Assembly: GCA_052246295.1 (NCBI GenBank)
Contig: JBQQCO010000010.1
Direction: 5' to 3' (one strand)
DNA length: 64,000 bases
DNA from: Piscibacillus sp052246295
GTDB taxonomy: Bacteria; Bacillota; Bacilli; Bacillales; Alkalibacillaceae
Shown here: positions 26,041-34,785 of the stretch, in pieces
Layout: each line of letters begins with the position of its first letter
Position numbering within the stretch: the stretch's first letter is position 1
Program-made: the position numbers and the translations under genes
Notes under the pieces: model-generated
The model's database searches: none
What the model was told of the DNA's origin: nothing
Seen by the model: only the letters and a program-made list of their open reading frames with translations

Positions 26041-27255
26041 TTATTTAATAATAATTGGCCCTTTTAATTCTTGTTTTTTGAGTTGTTGTTTAATCTTTGG
26101 CGAGTGAGGAATATAGTAAGCATCGGTTGCTTTTTCTTCTAACTTCATCATTGGGTGCTTCGTTTCTTGCATGTTTGAAACAAGAGGGACACCCATATCT
26201 TTCTTAATAGTTTGGACATACTCACGGCCATGTTGATTCATACCTAAAATTCTAACGTATGGTGGCTGAGTAAGCTCTTTATAAGGTTCAAGGTCTTCTT
26301 TAGTTGTATTAGTTAAAAGGTGAACAAACACTCTTTGAAGCCTTGTCCAAGTGTATCGTTTCGTTTTTAGGATTGTCATCCAATGTTGAAAGGAAGTGGC
26401 TTCTTGTACAGTTTGTTTTAAACGATATTCTAAACCTTCAATAACACCTTGAATACTTTGAAGTTCTTCGTGCGATTTGGTTTGGACTAAAAGTTGTAAA
26501 TATGGGAAGTATAATTCCCAATCGTGCCAATTAGAAGTGAGGTTTAAATAATGGTGTAACTGATTCACTGTTGATTCTGGTAATGCTTTAATAGCAAGAG
26601 CTGTCATTTCTCTTTTGTTAACAATTTCTTTGCGAATACTTGTGGCACTAGCTATTTCATGCTCGATTTGCTCATCATGGTAACCACTTTTCGTTCGTTT
26701 GATTGTTTCAGGTTGTATTGATGAATGAAGTTCTTTAATGGCCTTCACATAGCTAAAGCCTAATATATTATTAGGTTGTCCTAAATCAATATCACCTGAT
26801 GCTAAATCAATGGTTTGATAAGCTTTCTTACTTGCTTGAGGAAAAGATAGACCTTCGTTTAAGTGTTTATGTAGTTGTTGTTTGAAGTTCGCTTCTTGCT
26901 CTTGATAATGCTCATAGCCTTTAATGAAAGGCTCTATCTTACCAGCTTCACTTCCAAAACAAACATAGTCGACATCTAGTTCGGATAATGTTAAAATAGC
27001 TCCTCTAGCAAATAGGTCAGCATATTGAACAGCATAAACGAATGGCAGTTCTACCACTAAGTCTACACCACTTAGTAATGCAGCTTTTGCACGATGGAAC
27101 TTATCTATAATGGCAGGTTCACCTCGCTGAAGAAATGAACTACTCATAACGGCAATCATGATATCTGCATTCGTTTTTTCTTTGGATCGTTCAACGTGAT
27201 ATAAGTGTCCATTATGGAATGGATTATATTCAACGATTAGTCCACATGCTTTCAT
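26041..27255 (-). CDS. tmcAL: tRNA(Met) cytidine acetate ligase TmcAL
   Basis: Uses acetate and ATP to make N4-acetylcytidine at the wobble position of elongator tRNA-Met (YlbM in B. subtilis). It has 404 residues. The N-terminal nucleotidyltransferase motif EYNPFHNGHLYH and SSSFLQRGEPAIIDKFHRA, plus GFSYVKAI and SATSIRKE, are family signatures. The start is ATG 27253-27255 (MKACGLIVEYNP), with GGCGGTG six bases upstream on the minus strand. It is divergent from the yceD-rpmF unit. Confidence 0.92.
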   Translation of the reverse strand: MKACGLIVEYNPFHNGHLYHVERSKEKTNADIMIAVMSSSFLQRGEPAIIDKFHRAKAALLSGVDLVVELPFVYAVQYADLFARGAILTLSELDVDYVCFGSEAGKIEPFIKGYEHYQEQEANFKQQLHKHLNEGLSFPQASKKAYQTIDLASGDIDLGQPNNILGFSYVKAIKELHSSIQPETIKRTKSGYHDEQIEHEIASATSIRKEIVNKREMTALAIKALPESTVNQLHHYLNLTSNWHDWELYFPYLQLLVQTKSHEELQSIQGVIEGLEYRLKQTVQEATSFQHWMTILKTKRYTWTRLQRVFVHLLTNTTKEDLEPYKELTQPPYVRILGMNQHGREYVQTIKKDMGVPLVSNMQETKHPMMKLEEKATDAYYIPHSPKIKQQLKKQELKGPIIIK

Positions 27256-27310
27256 GTTAAACACCGCCTAATTTGTTTGATAATTCTAATTTAGAAGGAA
27301 ATAGCTATAA

Positions 27311-27329
27311 AATCAAGTTGAACTTGATT
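27311..27329. promoter_or_regulatory. Perfect 9-bp inverted repeat between tmcAL and ylbN
   Basis: AATCAAGTT-G-AACTTGATT lies midway between the divergent genes, 27 bases before the -35 of the ylbN promoter. The form is operator-like; I do not recognise the regulator. It could also be a hairpin in the tmcAL leader. Confidence 0.4.
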
Positions 27330-27355
27330 AAAATAAATGGTGTTAAGAAAAAATA

Positions 27356-27384
27356 TTGACAAAAGGTCCATTTCCTTTTACAAT
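27356..27384 (+). promoter_or_regulatory. Sigma-A promoter of ylbN-rpmF
   Basis: A consensus -35 TTGACA (27356-27361), 17-base spacer and -10 TACAAT (27379-27384) lie 28 bases before the ylbN start. Confidence 0.88.
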
Positions 27385-27411
27385 AACTCTTGTTGCCTTG
27401 AGGTGATATGT

Positions 27412-27948
27412 ATGAAATTTTCCTTACAAAAAATTAAAAGAGAAGCTCCATATGATTTTGAAGATACGGTAAACGTAGATGAATTAGAACGTATGGAAAA
27501 CGATATTAGGAGCATTACCGATGTAAAGGTAAAAGGTGAAACTACTGTCCAAGGTGAAACGTATACATTTCGTTACACTGTTAAAGGGACAATGACGTTA
27601 CCTTGTGCTAGAACTTTAGTTGATGTTCCTTATGATTTTGAAGTTCAAGCTGTCGATCAGTTTACAACTAGTGAGTATACTGCACAAAATGATGAAGATA
27701 TTCATTTTATTGATCAAGAAATGCTTGACTTACTGCCTTATATCAAGGAAAATATTTTATTGGAAGTTCCTTTAAGAGTTTATAGTGATGAGGCAACGAT
27801 CGATAATATCGTTTCTGAAGGAAGCGGTTGGGATCTTCTTCAAGAAGATGAACATTTAGATTTAAAAGCTAAACATGAAGAAGAAAAGAAGAAGGTAGAC
27901 CCACGTTTATCTTCATTAAAAAAATTCTTTGATGAAAAAGATGATTAA
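27412..27948 (+). CDS. ylbN: YceD family (DUF177) protein
   Basis: 178-residue protein of the YceD/DUF177 family, almost always encoded directly before rpmF. In E. coli and plants the family has been tied to 23S rRNA accumulation. The acidic middle and C-terminal VDPRLSSLKKFF motif are typical. The usual Cys-rich motif is reduced to one Cys (LPCARTLVDVPYDFE). The start is ATG 27412 (MKFSLQKIKR), behind GAGGTGAT; 25 upstream in-frame residues would run through the promoter. Confidence 0.88.
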   Translation: MKFSLQKIKREAPYDFEDTVNVDELERMENDIRSITDVKVKGETTVQGETYTFRYTVKGTMTLPCARTLVDVPYDFEVQAVDQFTTSEYTAQNDEDIHFIDQEMLDLLPYIKENILLEVPLRVYSDEATIDNIVSEGSGWDLLQEDEHLDLKAKHEEEKKKVDPRLSSLKKFFDEKDD

Positions 27949-28004
27949 TGTTTAATAATTCCTGATTCACATAATCCGGGATTACTTTAAGGGAGGTGTA
28001 ACAC

Positions 28005-28178
28005 ATGGCAGTACCAAAGAGAAGAACTTCTAAAAAAGTAAAGCGCCAGCGTCGTACGCACAAGAAATTACATTTACCTGGAATGGTAGAATGTTCAAAT
28101 TGCGGTGAATATACAAAACCTCACCACGTTTGTAAATCATGTGGTCACTATGATGGTAAAGAGGTAGTAGAGAAGTAA
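28005..28178 (+). CDS. rpmF: 50S ribosomal protein bL32 (zinc type)
   Basis: 57-residue ribosomal protein: MAVPKRRTSKKVKRQRRTH, then CSNC (C30, C33) and CKSC (C43, C46), the four-cysteine zinc knuckle. It is therefore the zinc-binding paralogue rather than the cysteine-free form made under zinc starvation. ATG 28005 follows GGGAGGTG. It lies 56 bases after ylbN and ends in a terminator, giving the standard yceD-rpmF unit. Confidence 0.97.
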   Translation: MAVPKRRTSKKVKRQRRTHKKLHLPGMVECSNCGEYTKPHHVCKSCGHYDGKEVVEK

Positions 28179-28180
28179 TA

Positions 28181-28213
28181 AAGAGATGTCTCATCAAATG
28201 AGGCATCTTTTTT
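28181..28213 (+). terminator. Terminator of ylbN-rpmF
   Basis: The stem GATG-CTCAT / ATGAG-CATC (28185-28207) with a 3-base loop is followed by six T, directly after rpmF. Confidence 0.88.
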
Positions 28214-28262
28214 AATATTATTTAAAGTCGTCATTGATTATTTGATTAGAGGAGAGAAGACG

Positions 28263-29024
28263 ATGGGAGATAGTCAATTAACTATACATCCAAATGAATG
28301 CGCTGTCATAACCTTGAATCGACCTGAAAAGCTAAATTCTGTATCCAAAAAAATGATTGGAGAGCTTAATCAATATCTAGAAGAAATAAGTAAACGCAAC
28401 GACCTTAAATTTTTAATAATTACAGGGAGTGGTCAAAAGGCATTTTGTTCGGGTGGAGATTTAAATGATTTTCATGGTGAGATGACAGAAGAGGAAGCCT
28501 ATCAATTACTTCAACCGATGAAGGAAGTTTTATATAAAATTGCCTCAATACATATTCCGACGATTGCCTGGATGAACGGTTTAGCAAGAGGTGGGGGCTT
28601 AGAAATCGCATCTGCTTGTGACTTCCGCTTTGCTTCACCTAATCAAAGCTTCGGTTTTATTCAAGGTAAGTTGGGTATATCAACAGGTTGGGGTGGCGGC
28701 ACCTTACTTTATGAAAGAATCAACCCTCAACTTGCTTTTCAATGGATGATTGAAGCTGATGTAAAAAGTACTGACGAACTGCTCAGCATAGGGTTTATAC
28801 AGAAAATCATTACTAATTTAGAGATTTCTAAAGAAAACCCAGTTCTAGAAGCGTTTTTTAATAGAAGTTGTGAACAAATGGTTCATTGGAAGAATCAGAG
28901 ATTAATAAAAATGCCATTAGATCAACTTAATATAAAAATGGATGAAGAAGTTAAAGCTTGCAGTAAACTATGGGTTTCGGATGACCATAAGAAGGCTGTG
29001 AAGCAATTTTTATCTAAAAAATAA
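28263..29024 (+). CDS. Crotonase-family protein lacking both hydratase glutamates
   Basis: 253 residues, enoyl-CoA hydratase/isomerase fold. The CoA-binding and oxyanion-hole segments are intact (KAFCSGGDL; ARGGGLEIASACDFRFAS). Where crotonase has Glu144 (GQPEIKLG) this protein reads GFIQGKLG, and where it has Glu164 (AMEMVLTG) it reads AFQWMIEA: both glutamates are Gln. A hydratase is therefore unlikely. A decarboxylase or thioesterase-like CoA-repair enzyme, as in the ECHDC1/methylmalonyl-CoA decarboxylase group (GIxxxWGG), is possible. ATG 28263 follows AGAGGAGAG. It stands alone between rpmF and ylbO. Confidence 0.82.
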   Translation: MGDSQLTIHPNECAVITLNRPEKLNSVSKKMIGELNQYLEEISKRNDLKFLIITGSGQKAFCSGGDLNDFHGEMTEEEAYQLLQPMKEVLYKIASIHIPTIAWMNGLARGGGLEIASACDFRFASPNQSFGFIQGKLGISTGWGGGTLLYERINPQLAFQWMIEADVKSTDELLSIGFIQKIITNLEISKENPVLEAFFNRSCEQMVHWKNQRLIKMPLDQLNIKMDEEVKACSKLWVSDDHKKAVKQFLSKK

Positions 29025-29100
29025 TCTCTAATTCCTTCTAACCCCTTTACGTGTTGCATAGAGTAATATTAAAGTTAATAGAGTTAAGGGGTGTATAGTG

Positions 29101-29544
29101 ATGTCAACGAGGCAGGATGCATGGACGAAAGATGAAGATTTACTGCTAGCTGAGACCGTATTACGTTATATACGAGAAGGTAAAACTCAAATGAAAGCAT
29201 TTGAAGAGGTCGGTGAACGACTATCGAGAACTCCACAGGCGTGTGGGTTTAGATGGAATGCTAATCTTAGAAAACAATATCGACAAGCTATAGACTTGGC
29301 GAAACAAAGTCGTAAAAAATTAAGTGACTCAACAGGTTCTACTCCTCAGTACCCACGTTTAAAAGCATTTGATGAGGTCATTACTCAACTAGAGCAACTG
29401 AAAGGTGTATATTATACGCAAGGAGAAGCAGGTAGGAGTGACTCTGAACATCTTCAGTTAAAGCAACAAATAGAACAGTACGAAAGTATTATAGATGATA
29501 TTTATGAAAAGATTAGTGAAGTTAAAAATAAACAACGAAATTAA
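29101..29544 (+). CDS. ylbO: RsfA-family sporulation transcription regulator YlbO
   Basis: 147 residues: an N-terminal Myb/SANT-like DNA-binding domain (AWTKDEDLLLAETVLRYI...TPQACGFRWNANLRKQY) and a C-terminal coiled coil (about 105-145), the architecture of RsfA, YlbO and gerR-type regulators. In B. subtilis YlbO (GerR) acts in the mother cell to tune sigma-E genes. I start at ATG 29101, seven bases after GGGGTG; GTG 29098 is also in frame. It is closed by a bidirectional terminator. Confidence 0.88.
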   Translation: MSTRQDAWTKDEDLLLAETVLRYIREGKTQMKAFEEVGERLSRTPQACGFRWNANLRKQYRQAIDLAKQSRKKLSDSTGSTPQYPRLKAFDEVITQLEQLKGVYYTQGEAGRSDSEHLQLKQQIEQYESIIDDIYEKISEVKNKQRN

Positions 29545-29584
29545 AAACACTCTTCCATCTTTCAGATAGATGGAAGAGTGTTTT
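29544..29584. terminator. Bidirectional terminator ylbO/ylbP
   Basis: The 17-bp stem AAAACACTCTTCCATCT / AGATGGAAGAGTGTTTT (29544-29584), with a seven-base loop, lies between convergent genes. Confidence 0.9.
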
Positions 29585-29588
29585 GTGT

Positions 29589-30071
29589 TTATTCGGATTC
29601 TACGTTCTTTTCGTCCACACCTTGTGGCATCCAAATGAATGGGTTTTGCCCTAGGTCACGTTCCATTTCGTAAGTCGCTGGCTGGAAGCCCATCTTTTCC
29701 CAAAAGCCTTGTGAATTAATTCTCGCATTTGTTTTAATTGGTAAACCGAAGCTTTTAGCAAAGTTAACTAATTTTTCACCGAAGCCTCTATGACGATAGT
29801 TTTCTAATACTTCTAACTTCCATAATTCTAAGTAGTCTTGTTTTGGGTCAAAGTAATAATCGTATTTTTGATTAACTTGGTATAAGCTCATACGTGCTAC
29901 TAATGAATTACCGTAATAAATGCCAAAGAACGGGGATTCACTGTTATTTTCAATCATGTTGTGTTGCAAATCTTCTAGCATAGATAATTCTTGTATACCA
30001 TATTCTTTGAACTTTTTAAATTCCTCTAATGTTTTGAAATTAATTAGTAAACGTTCTACTTCGCCTGACAT
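29589..30071 (-). CDS. ylbP: GNAT-family N-acetyltransferase YlbP
   Basis: 160-residue acetyltransferase of the GNAT fold. The acetyl-CoA pyrophosphate-binding signature NYRHRGFGEKLVNFAKS (RxxGxG) is at about residues 92-107, and KLEVLENYRHRGFG is the motif A strand. The substrate is unknown. The minus-strand ATG at 30069-30071 is preceded by an AAGGGGGC stretch. It is divergent from the PanE-like gene. Confidence 0.85.
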   Translation of the reverse strand: MSGEVERLLINFKTLEEFKKFKEYGIQELSMLEDLQHNMIENNSESPFFGIYYGNSLVARMSLYQVNQKYDYYFDPKQDYLELWKLEVLENYRHRGFGEKLVNFAKSFGLPIKTNARINSQGFWEKMGFQPATYEMERDLGQNPFIWMPQGVDEKNVESE

Positions 30072-30235
30072 ATCTATAAGCCCCCTTATTCTTGCTAATT
30101 CCCATTATAATATAAATACTCTCTATTGAAAATGGAAGCCCTTTATTTTGAATACAATCATTTTTTGGACGATTTAGGACTATTTTCTGATAAAATATAA
30201 TTAATAACTTATTATTTGTTGAAATAGGTGAAGGT

Positions 30236-31099
30236 ATGGACATTGGTATTATTGGATTAGGTGCAGTTGGATTATTCATGGCTTCAAAATTATCCAATCG
30301 ACATCAAGTTACAGGTTACGCACGGAATAATGAGCAAATTAAACAGATTAATGATCACGGTATATTAATTGGTAATGAACAATTTAATATAAATATTGAA
30401 CATTCAACAAAATTCAAACGTCATGATTTAATTATAGTTTGTGTGAAACAAACGCATTTAAAAGACCTTTTGCCTCTATTTAAAACAATCAATCATACTC
30501 GCATATTATTTCTTCAAAATGGGTTAGGGCATGTTGAGCGTGTTGATCAATTGAATCATGATGTGGTTTTGGGTGTTTGTGAACACGGTGTTAAAAAGGT
30601 TAGCACTAATCAAGTCAATTTAAACGGTTTAGGGCAAATTAGAATAGGGTCAAAGCTAAACTCAAAATTAGCACAACAAATTCAAAAACAAATAAATGAA
30701 TCTTCATTCCCTGTTATATATGATGAAAATATATTACATACCATTCAGGAAAAGTTAGTTGTAAATAGCGTTATTAATCCTATTACTGCATTAATTGAAG
30801 TGAAAAACGGTGAAATATTAAGCAACCCATCATTAAAGAAGATAGCTTGCAAATTGAGTAATGAAGCTGCTCAATTTTTTGGTTTCAATCAAGATACGTG
30901 CTGGAATCAAGTTCAACGCGTAGCCCAAAATACTAAGAATAATTTTTCTTCGATGTTAGTTGATATTCAAGCAAAACGACCTACAGAGATTGATTATATT
31001 AACGGCTATATAATTAAACACTCCATAGAGTTATTACCAACTCAAGAATGTATGTATGACCTTATTAAAGCTAAAGAAAATTATTATAAAAGGAGTTAG
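30236..31099 (+). CDS. ylbQ: 2-dehydropantoate 2-reductase family protein
   Basis: Ketopantoate reductase fold, 287 residues. It has NAD(P) loop GIIGLGAVGLFMA, mid-domain FLQNGLGHVERV and catalytic-lysine region QEKLVVNSVINPITAL. It would reduce 2-dehydropantoate to pantoate with NADPH for CoA synthesis. Bacilli often carry two such genes, and substrate identity of the ylbQ copy is not proven. ATG 30236 follows AGGTGAAGG. It is followed after two bases by the DUF3397 gene, so the two are co-translated. Confidence 0.85.
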   Translation: MDIGIIGLGAVGLFMASKLSNRHQVTGYARNNEQIKQINDHGILIGNEQFNINIEHSTKFKRHDLIIVCVKQTHLKDLLPLFKTINHTRILFLQNGLGHVERVDQLNHDVVLGVCEHGVKKVSTNQVNLNGLGQIRIGSKLNSKLAQQIQKQINESSFPVIYDENILHTIQEKLVVNSVINPITALIEVKNGEILSNPSLKKIACKLSNEAAQFFGFNQDTCWNQVQRVAQNTKNNFSSMLVDIQAKRPTEIDYINGYIIKHSIELLPTQECMYDLIKAKENYYKRS

Positions 31100-31101
31100 C
31101 T

Positions 31102-31473
31102 ATGGAGCTATTAGCAACACTAATTGCCTTACTAGCAACTATGCCATACATAACATTTTTTATTATATTTTTCGTGTATAGGAAGTTGACCAACCAAGCA
31201 ACGAGATCGACTAAACTAGCAGCTGATTTATCTAATGTGTTCTTTCTATTAGCTGTAAATGCGATTTTGTTTATTATTTTTAATCACTCTTTTCTAGTGT
31301 ATTTCTTTTTACTATTGTTGATAGGGGTTATTATAGTCATATGTATTCAATGGAAAAAAGAAGAAGAGGTTAATATTCGAAGAGCTTTTCGGGTTGTTTG
31401 GAGGTTAGCATTCATTGTATTTGCTATAAGTTATACGGCCCTAATTCCTTTTGGGATATTCATTACTTATTAG
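31102..31473 (+). CDS. DUF3397 family membrane protein
   Basis: 123-residue protein with four hydrophobic segments, matching the DUF3397 family found next to bshC or panE-like genes in Bacillales. Function unknown. ATG 31102 follows AGGAG inside the end of the preceding gene. There is no charged catalytic motif. The conserved features are a positively charged first loop (YRKLTNQATRSTK) and the WKKEEEVNIRRAFR cytoplasmic stretch. Confidence 0.75.
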   Translation: MELLATLIALLATMPYITFFIIFFVYRKLTNQATRSTKLAADLSNVFFLLAVNAILFIIFNHSFLVYFFLLLLIGVIIVICIQWKKEEEVNIRRAFRVVWRLAFIVFAISYTALIPFGIFITY

Positions 31474-31564
31474 CTCAAAACAAATAATGTGAAATTCTTT
31501 TCGTTATTCGTTACAATTACATACGGAATAAACATGTGAGCTCGTAAAAGGAAGGTATTAATAT

Positions 31565-33187
31565 ATGAAGTGTCATTCAATCGAACTAGTGAAACAGTCA
31601 TCTTTAATTAAAGATTATCGTAATCGTGAAGAAAGCATTTATAAACATTTTCATTATGATCCTTATCATTTAAAGAACTTTAAAAAGCGTTACGAGTATT
31701 TAATGGAACAAACTTATAAGAGAGAGCAATTGGCTGAAGTTTTATTAAAGCAAAATGAAAAGTGGGGACTTACCGATCAAGTTAGACATCATATTGAGTT
31801 ATTAAAGCAGCCAGAAACAGTTGTTGTAATCGGAGGACAACAGGCGGGTTTATTGACAGGTCCGCTATATACTGTAAACAAAATTGTTTCAATTATCGTT
31901 CAGGCAAAAGAACAGAGTGAGTATTTAGGTCAACCCGTTATACCTGTATTTTGGATTGCTGGTGAAGACCATGATTTTGAAGAGATTAACCATATACACA
32001 CGTATCAACACGATCAGCTGAAAAAGCATAAAGTTGATACTGACGCATTAAATAAAACTCCTGTATCAAAAAGACCTATAGATTCAGAAGAAATGGATGA
32101 ATGGTTGGAACAGACCTTTTCAACATTAAAGGAAACACAATATACTAAAGAGTTATACAAGTTAATTAAAAGTACTTACCAAGATAAGGATTCTTATGTG
32201 GACTTCTTCGCTAAGTTAATTCAAAAATTTTATGCATCTGAAGGGTTAGTATTAGTAGATTCGGATCACCCTGACCTTCGTCAGTTAGAAAAAGATTACT
32301 TTAAAGAAATGATTAATCATCAACCGTTGATTGCAGAATCGGTTGTAAATCAACTGGAGAGTCTTGAGGGTCAAGGATATACCGTTAATTTGGATGCTTC
32401 AACTGAAGATGGACATTTATTTTATCATTTAAATGGAGAAAGATTATTATTAGAAGTTATTAATGGACAGTGGGTATCAAAAGATGAGCAGATCACTTTA
32501 ACACAGGATGAAATATTAGATGAAGTTAATCGACACCCTGACCGTTTTAGTAATAATGTTGTGACACGACCAATGATGCAAGAGATGGTATTTCCGGTGT
32601 TATCATTCATCGGGGGACCTGGGGAGATTGCTTATTGGGCAACTTTGAAGTCAGCGTTTGAGGCTTGTAGGTTACAACTTCCGATTATCACACCTAGATT
32701 GACGATGACACTATTTCAGCCAAAACATAAGCCGTTATTAGAGCGATATGGCATGGAATTAGAGAAGGTTATTAACGAGGGTACAACTCAATACAAGTTA
32801 AATTGGCTGAAAAGGCAAACTTCTTCACCAGTAGAGTCTTTGATTGATCAAGTTAACAAAGAAATTGAATCAATACATCAGCCTATTCGAAAGCTGGCAG
32901 CTGAAATACAAGACGACTTAGGAGCTTATGCTGAGTCTAACCTTCGAATCATTCAATCAGAGTTGAGAAAAGTAGAAAAACGGATGTTAAGTGAGGTTAA
33001 AAAGAAACACCAACATTCAATCGACCAATTTAATGAATTAAATGATTACTATTACCCGTATCGTGGGTTACAGGAGAGAACGTGGAATATTATATACTTT
33101 ATGAATGAATATGGACTGGAATTACCACTACAAATATTGAATGTTCCACCAAGGTGGGAGCAAGATCATCTAGTTTTAGAAATTTAA
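31565..33187 (+). CDS. bshC: Putative cysteine ligase BshC (bacillithiol synthesis)
   Basis: 540-residue protein that adds cysteine to glucosaminyl-malate, the last step of bacillithiol, the main low-molecular-weight thiol of Bacilli. It has a Rossmann-like core with GGQQAGLLTGPLYTVNKI and PVFWIAGEDHDFEEINHI, and a long C-terminal coiled coil (about 425-500). The length matches B. subtilis BshC (YllA). ATG 31565 follows GGAAGGTATT. It lies just before mraZ, as in B. subtilis, and is separated by a terminator. Confidence 0.93.
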   Translation: MKCHSIELVKQSSLIKDYRNREESIYKHFHYDPYHLKNFKKRYEYLMEQTYKREQLAEVLLKQNEKWGLTDQVRHHIELLKQPETVVVIGGQQAGLLTGPLYTVNKIVSIIVQAKEQSEYLGQPVIPVFWIAGEDHDFEEINHIHTYQHDQLKKHKVDTDALNKTPVSKRPIDSEEMDEWLEQTFSTLKETQYTKELYKLIKSTYQDKDSYVDFFAKLIQKFYASEGLVLVDSDHPDLRQLEKDYFKEMINHQPLIAESVVNQLESLEGQGYTVNLDASTEDGHLFYHLNGERLLLEVINGQWVSKDEQITLTQDEILDEVNRHPDRFSNNVVTRPMMQEMVFPVLSFIGGPGEIAYWATLKSAFEACRLQLPIITPRLTMTLFQPKHKPLLERYGMELEKVINEGTTQYKLNWLKRQTSSPVESLIDQVNKEIESIHQPIRKLAAEIQDDLGAYAESNLRIIQSELRKVEKRMLSEVKKKHQHSIDQFNELNDYYYPYRGLQERTWNIIYFMNEYGLELPLQILNVPPRWEQDHLVLEI

Positions 33188-33239
33188 CCACTCAGTCACC
33201 ACCATCCCCCACCTTAATTTTTTATATAAAAACCCTGTT

Positions 33240-33287
33240 AAAAAGGCGTTTTTAGCGTATAGCTAGAAATGCCTTTTTATTTTTTTA
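33240..33287 (+). terminator. Terminator between bshC and mraZ
   Basis: The stem AAAAAGGC...GCCTTTTT (33240-33278), with inner pairing TTTAGC/GCTAGAAA, is followed by a run of seven T. Confidence 0.85.
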
Positions 33288-33306
33288 TAAAAATTTCAAA
33301 AATCAA

Positions 33307-33350
33307 GTGGTAGAAAGTGGGGGAATGTGGTAAACTAAATTAAAAGTGGG
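33307..33350 (+). promoter_or_regulatory. MraZ-box repeats over the dcw promoter
   Basis: GTGG occurs at 33307, 33317 and 33327, an exact 10-base period, with a further GTGGG at 33346-33350. This is the tandem-repeat operator described for MraZ, which represses its own operon. The extended -10 TGGTAAACT (33328-33336) overlaps the third repeat, so binding would block the promoter. Confidence 0.65.
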
Positions 33351-33359
33351 GCGAAGTCT

Positions 33360-33791
33360 ATGTTCATGGGTGAATTTCAACATAATATAGATACAAAAGG
33401 GCGTATTATCGTACCTGCCAAGTTCAGAGAAGGACTTGGCGAATCATTTGTGTTAACACGTGGCCTAGACAATTGTTTATTTGCATACCCACAAGAAGAA
33501 TGGCGTGTCTTAGAAGAGAAACTTAAGAAATTGCCATTAACTAAGAAAGATGCCCGCGCATTTACTCGTTTCTTTTTCTCAGGAGCGATTGAGTGCGAAA
33601 TCGATAAACAAGGCAGAATTAACATTCCTGCATCTTTACGGAAATTTGCGGATTTAGAGAAGGAATGTATTGTTATTGGTGTTTCTAACAGAATCGAATT
33701 ATGGGCTAAAGAAAAATGGACAGACTATGTAGAGGAATCGGAAGAATCATTTGCCGATCTTGCAGAGAACTTAATGGATTTTGATATTTAG
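33360..33791 (+). CDS. mraZ: Transcriptional regulator MraZ
   Basis: 143-residue AbrB-like protein with two tandem swapped-hairpin repeats, each with the DxKGR signature (NIDTKGRIIVPAKFRE near residue 10; EIDKQGRINIPASLRK near 80). MraZ forms a ring and represses the dcw operon that it heads. ATG 33360 fits the conserved start MFMGEFQH. The upstream GTGG repeats are its expected operator. The following rsmH start lies 17 bases downstream. Confidence 0.95.
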   Translation: MFMGEFQHNIDTKGRIIVPAKFREGLGESFVLTRGLDNCLFAYPQEEWRVLEEKLKKLPLTKKDARAFTRFFFSGAIECEIDKQGRINIPASLRKFADLEKECIVIGVSNRIELWAKEKWTDYVEESEESFADLAENLMDFDI

Positions 33792-33807
33792 AAAAAGAGG
33801 TGCCTAC

Positions 33808-34782
33808 ATGTTCGAGCACTATAGTGTACTCAACAAAGAAGCAATCAAGGGTTTAAACATCAAAGAAAATGGAATATACGTGGATTGTACACTTGGAGGA
33901 GCAGGTCACTCATTGAAAATCGTTGAGCAATTATCTTCAGAAGGAAGGTTAATTGCATTTGATCAAGATCTTAAAGCAATCCAATATGCAAAAGAAATAC
34001 TGTCCGATTATAAAGATCGTATTACATTAGTTCATGAAAACTTCGAACAATTAGAAGAAGAACTAGATGAATTAGGAATTAAACAAGTTGATGGAATAAT
34101 ATTTGATTTGGGAGTGTCATCGCCACAATTAGACGAAGCTGAAAGAGGCTTTAGTTACCAGCACGATGCTCCGTTAGATATGCGAATGAATCAAGATAGT
34201 TCATTAAGTGCTTATGAGGTTGTAAATGAATGGGCATTTGAGGACTTAGTAAGAATCTTCTCAAGGTATGGGGAAGAGAAGTTTTCAAAACAAATCGCCA
34301 GAAAAATTGAAAAAGCTAGAGAAAACCAACCTATTAAAACAACTTATGAGTTAGTGGATTTGATTAAGGATGGAATTCCCGCTTTTGCAAGACGTAAAGG
34401 CGGACACCCTGCTAAAAGAGTATTTCAAGCAATTCGAATTGCAGTTAATGATGAGTTAAGTGTATTTGAAAAGGCGTTAGAACAAGCTGCTAAAAAAGTG
34501 AAAATTGGTGGACGTATAGCTGTTATTACTTTCCATTCATTAGAAGATCGGATATGTAAACAATCCATGAAAAAGTGGAGTTCCAGCCCACCAATTCCAA
34601 AGGATATTCCTGTTATGCCAGATGAGGTGGAACCACCTTTTAAGTTAATTACACGTAAACCAATAATACCAAGTGAATCTGAGTTAGAAGAAAATCGAAG
34701 ATCGAGATCAGCAAAGCTCAGGATTGTAGAGAAGGTTAAAGAGTGGGAAGAACAATATTCAATGAATCGAAGGAGGCAATAA
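33808..34782 (+). CDS. rsmH: 16S rRNA (cytosine(1402)-N4)-methyltransferase
   Basis: SAM-dependent methylation of C1402 in the ribosomal P site, 324 residues. DCTLGGAGHSLKIVE (motif I), FDLGVSSPQLDEAERGFSY and the C-terminal TFHSLEDRICK are diagnostic of RsmH/MraW. The true start is ATG 33808 (MFEHYSVL), behind AAAGAGGTG. An upstream TTG frame overlaps mraZ. ftsL begins three bases after its stop. Confidence 0.96.
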   Translation: MFEHYSVLNKEAIKGLNIKENGIYVDCTLGGAGHSLKIVEQLSSEGRLIAFDQDLKAIQYAKEILSDYKDRITLVHENFEQLEEELDELGIKQVDGIIFDLGVSSPQLDEAERGFSYQHDAPLDMRMNQDSSLSAYEVVNEWAFEDLVRIFSRYGEEKFSKQIARKIEKARENQPIKTTYELVDLIKDGIPAFARRKGGHPAKRVFQAIRIAVNDELSVFEKALEQAAKKVKIGGRIAVITFHSLEDRICKQSMKKWSSSPPIPKDIPVMPDEVEPPFKLITRKPIIPSESELEENRRSRSAKLRIVEKVKEWEEQYSMNRRRQ

Positions 34783-34785
34783 GTT

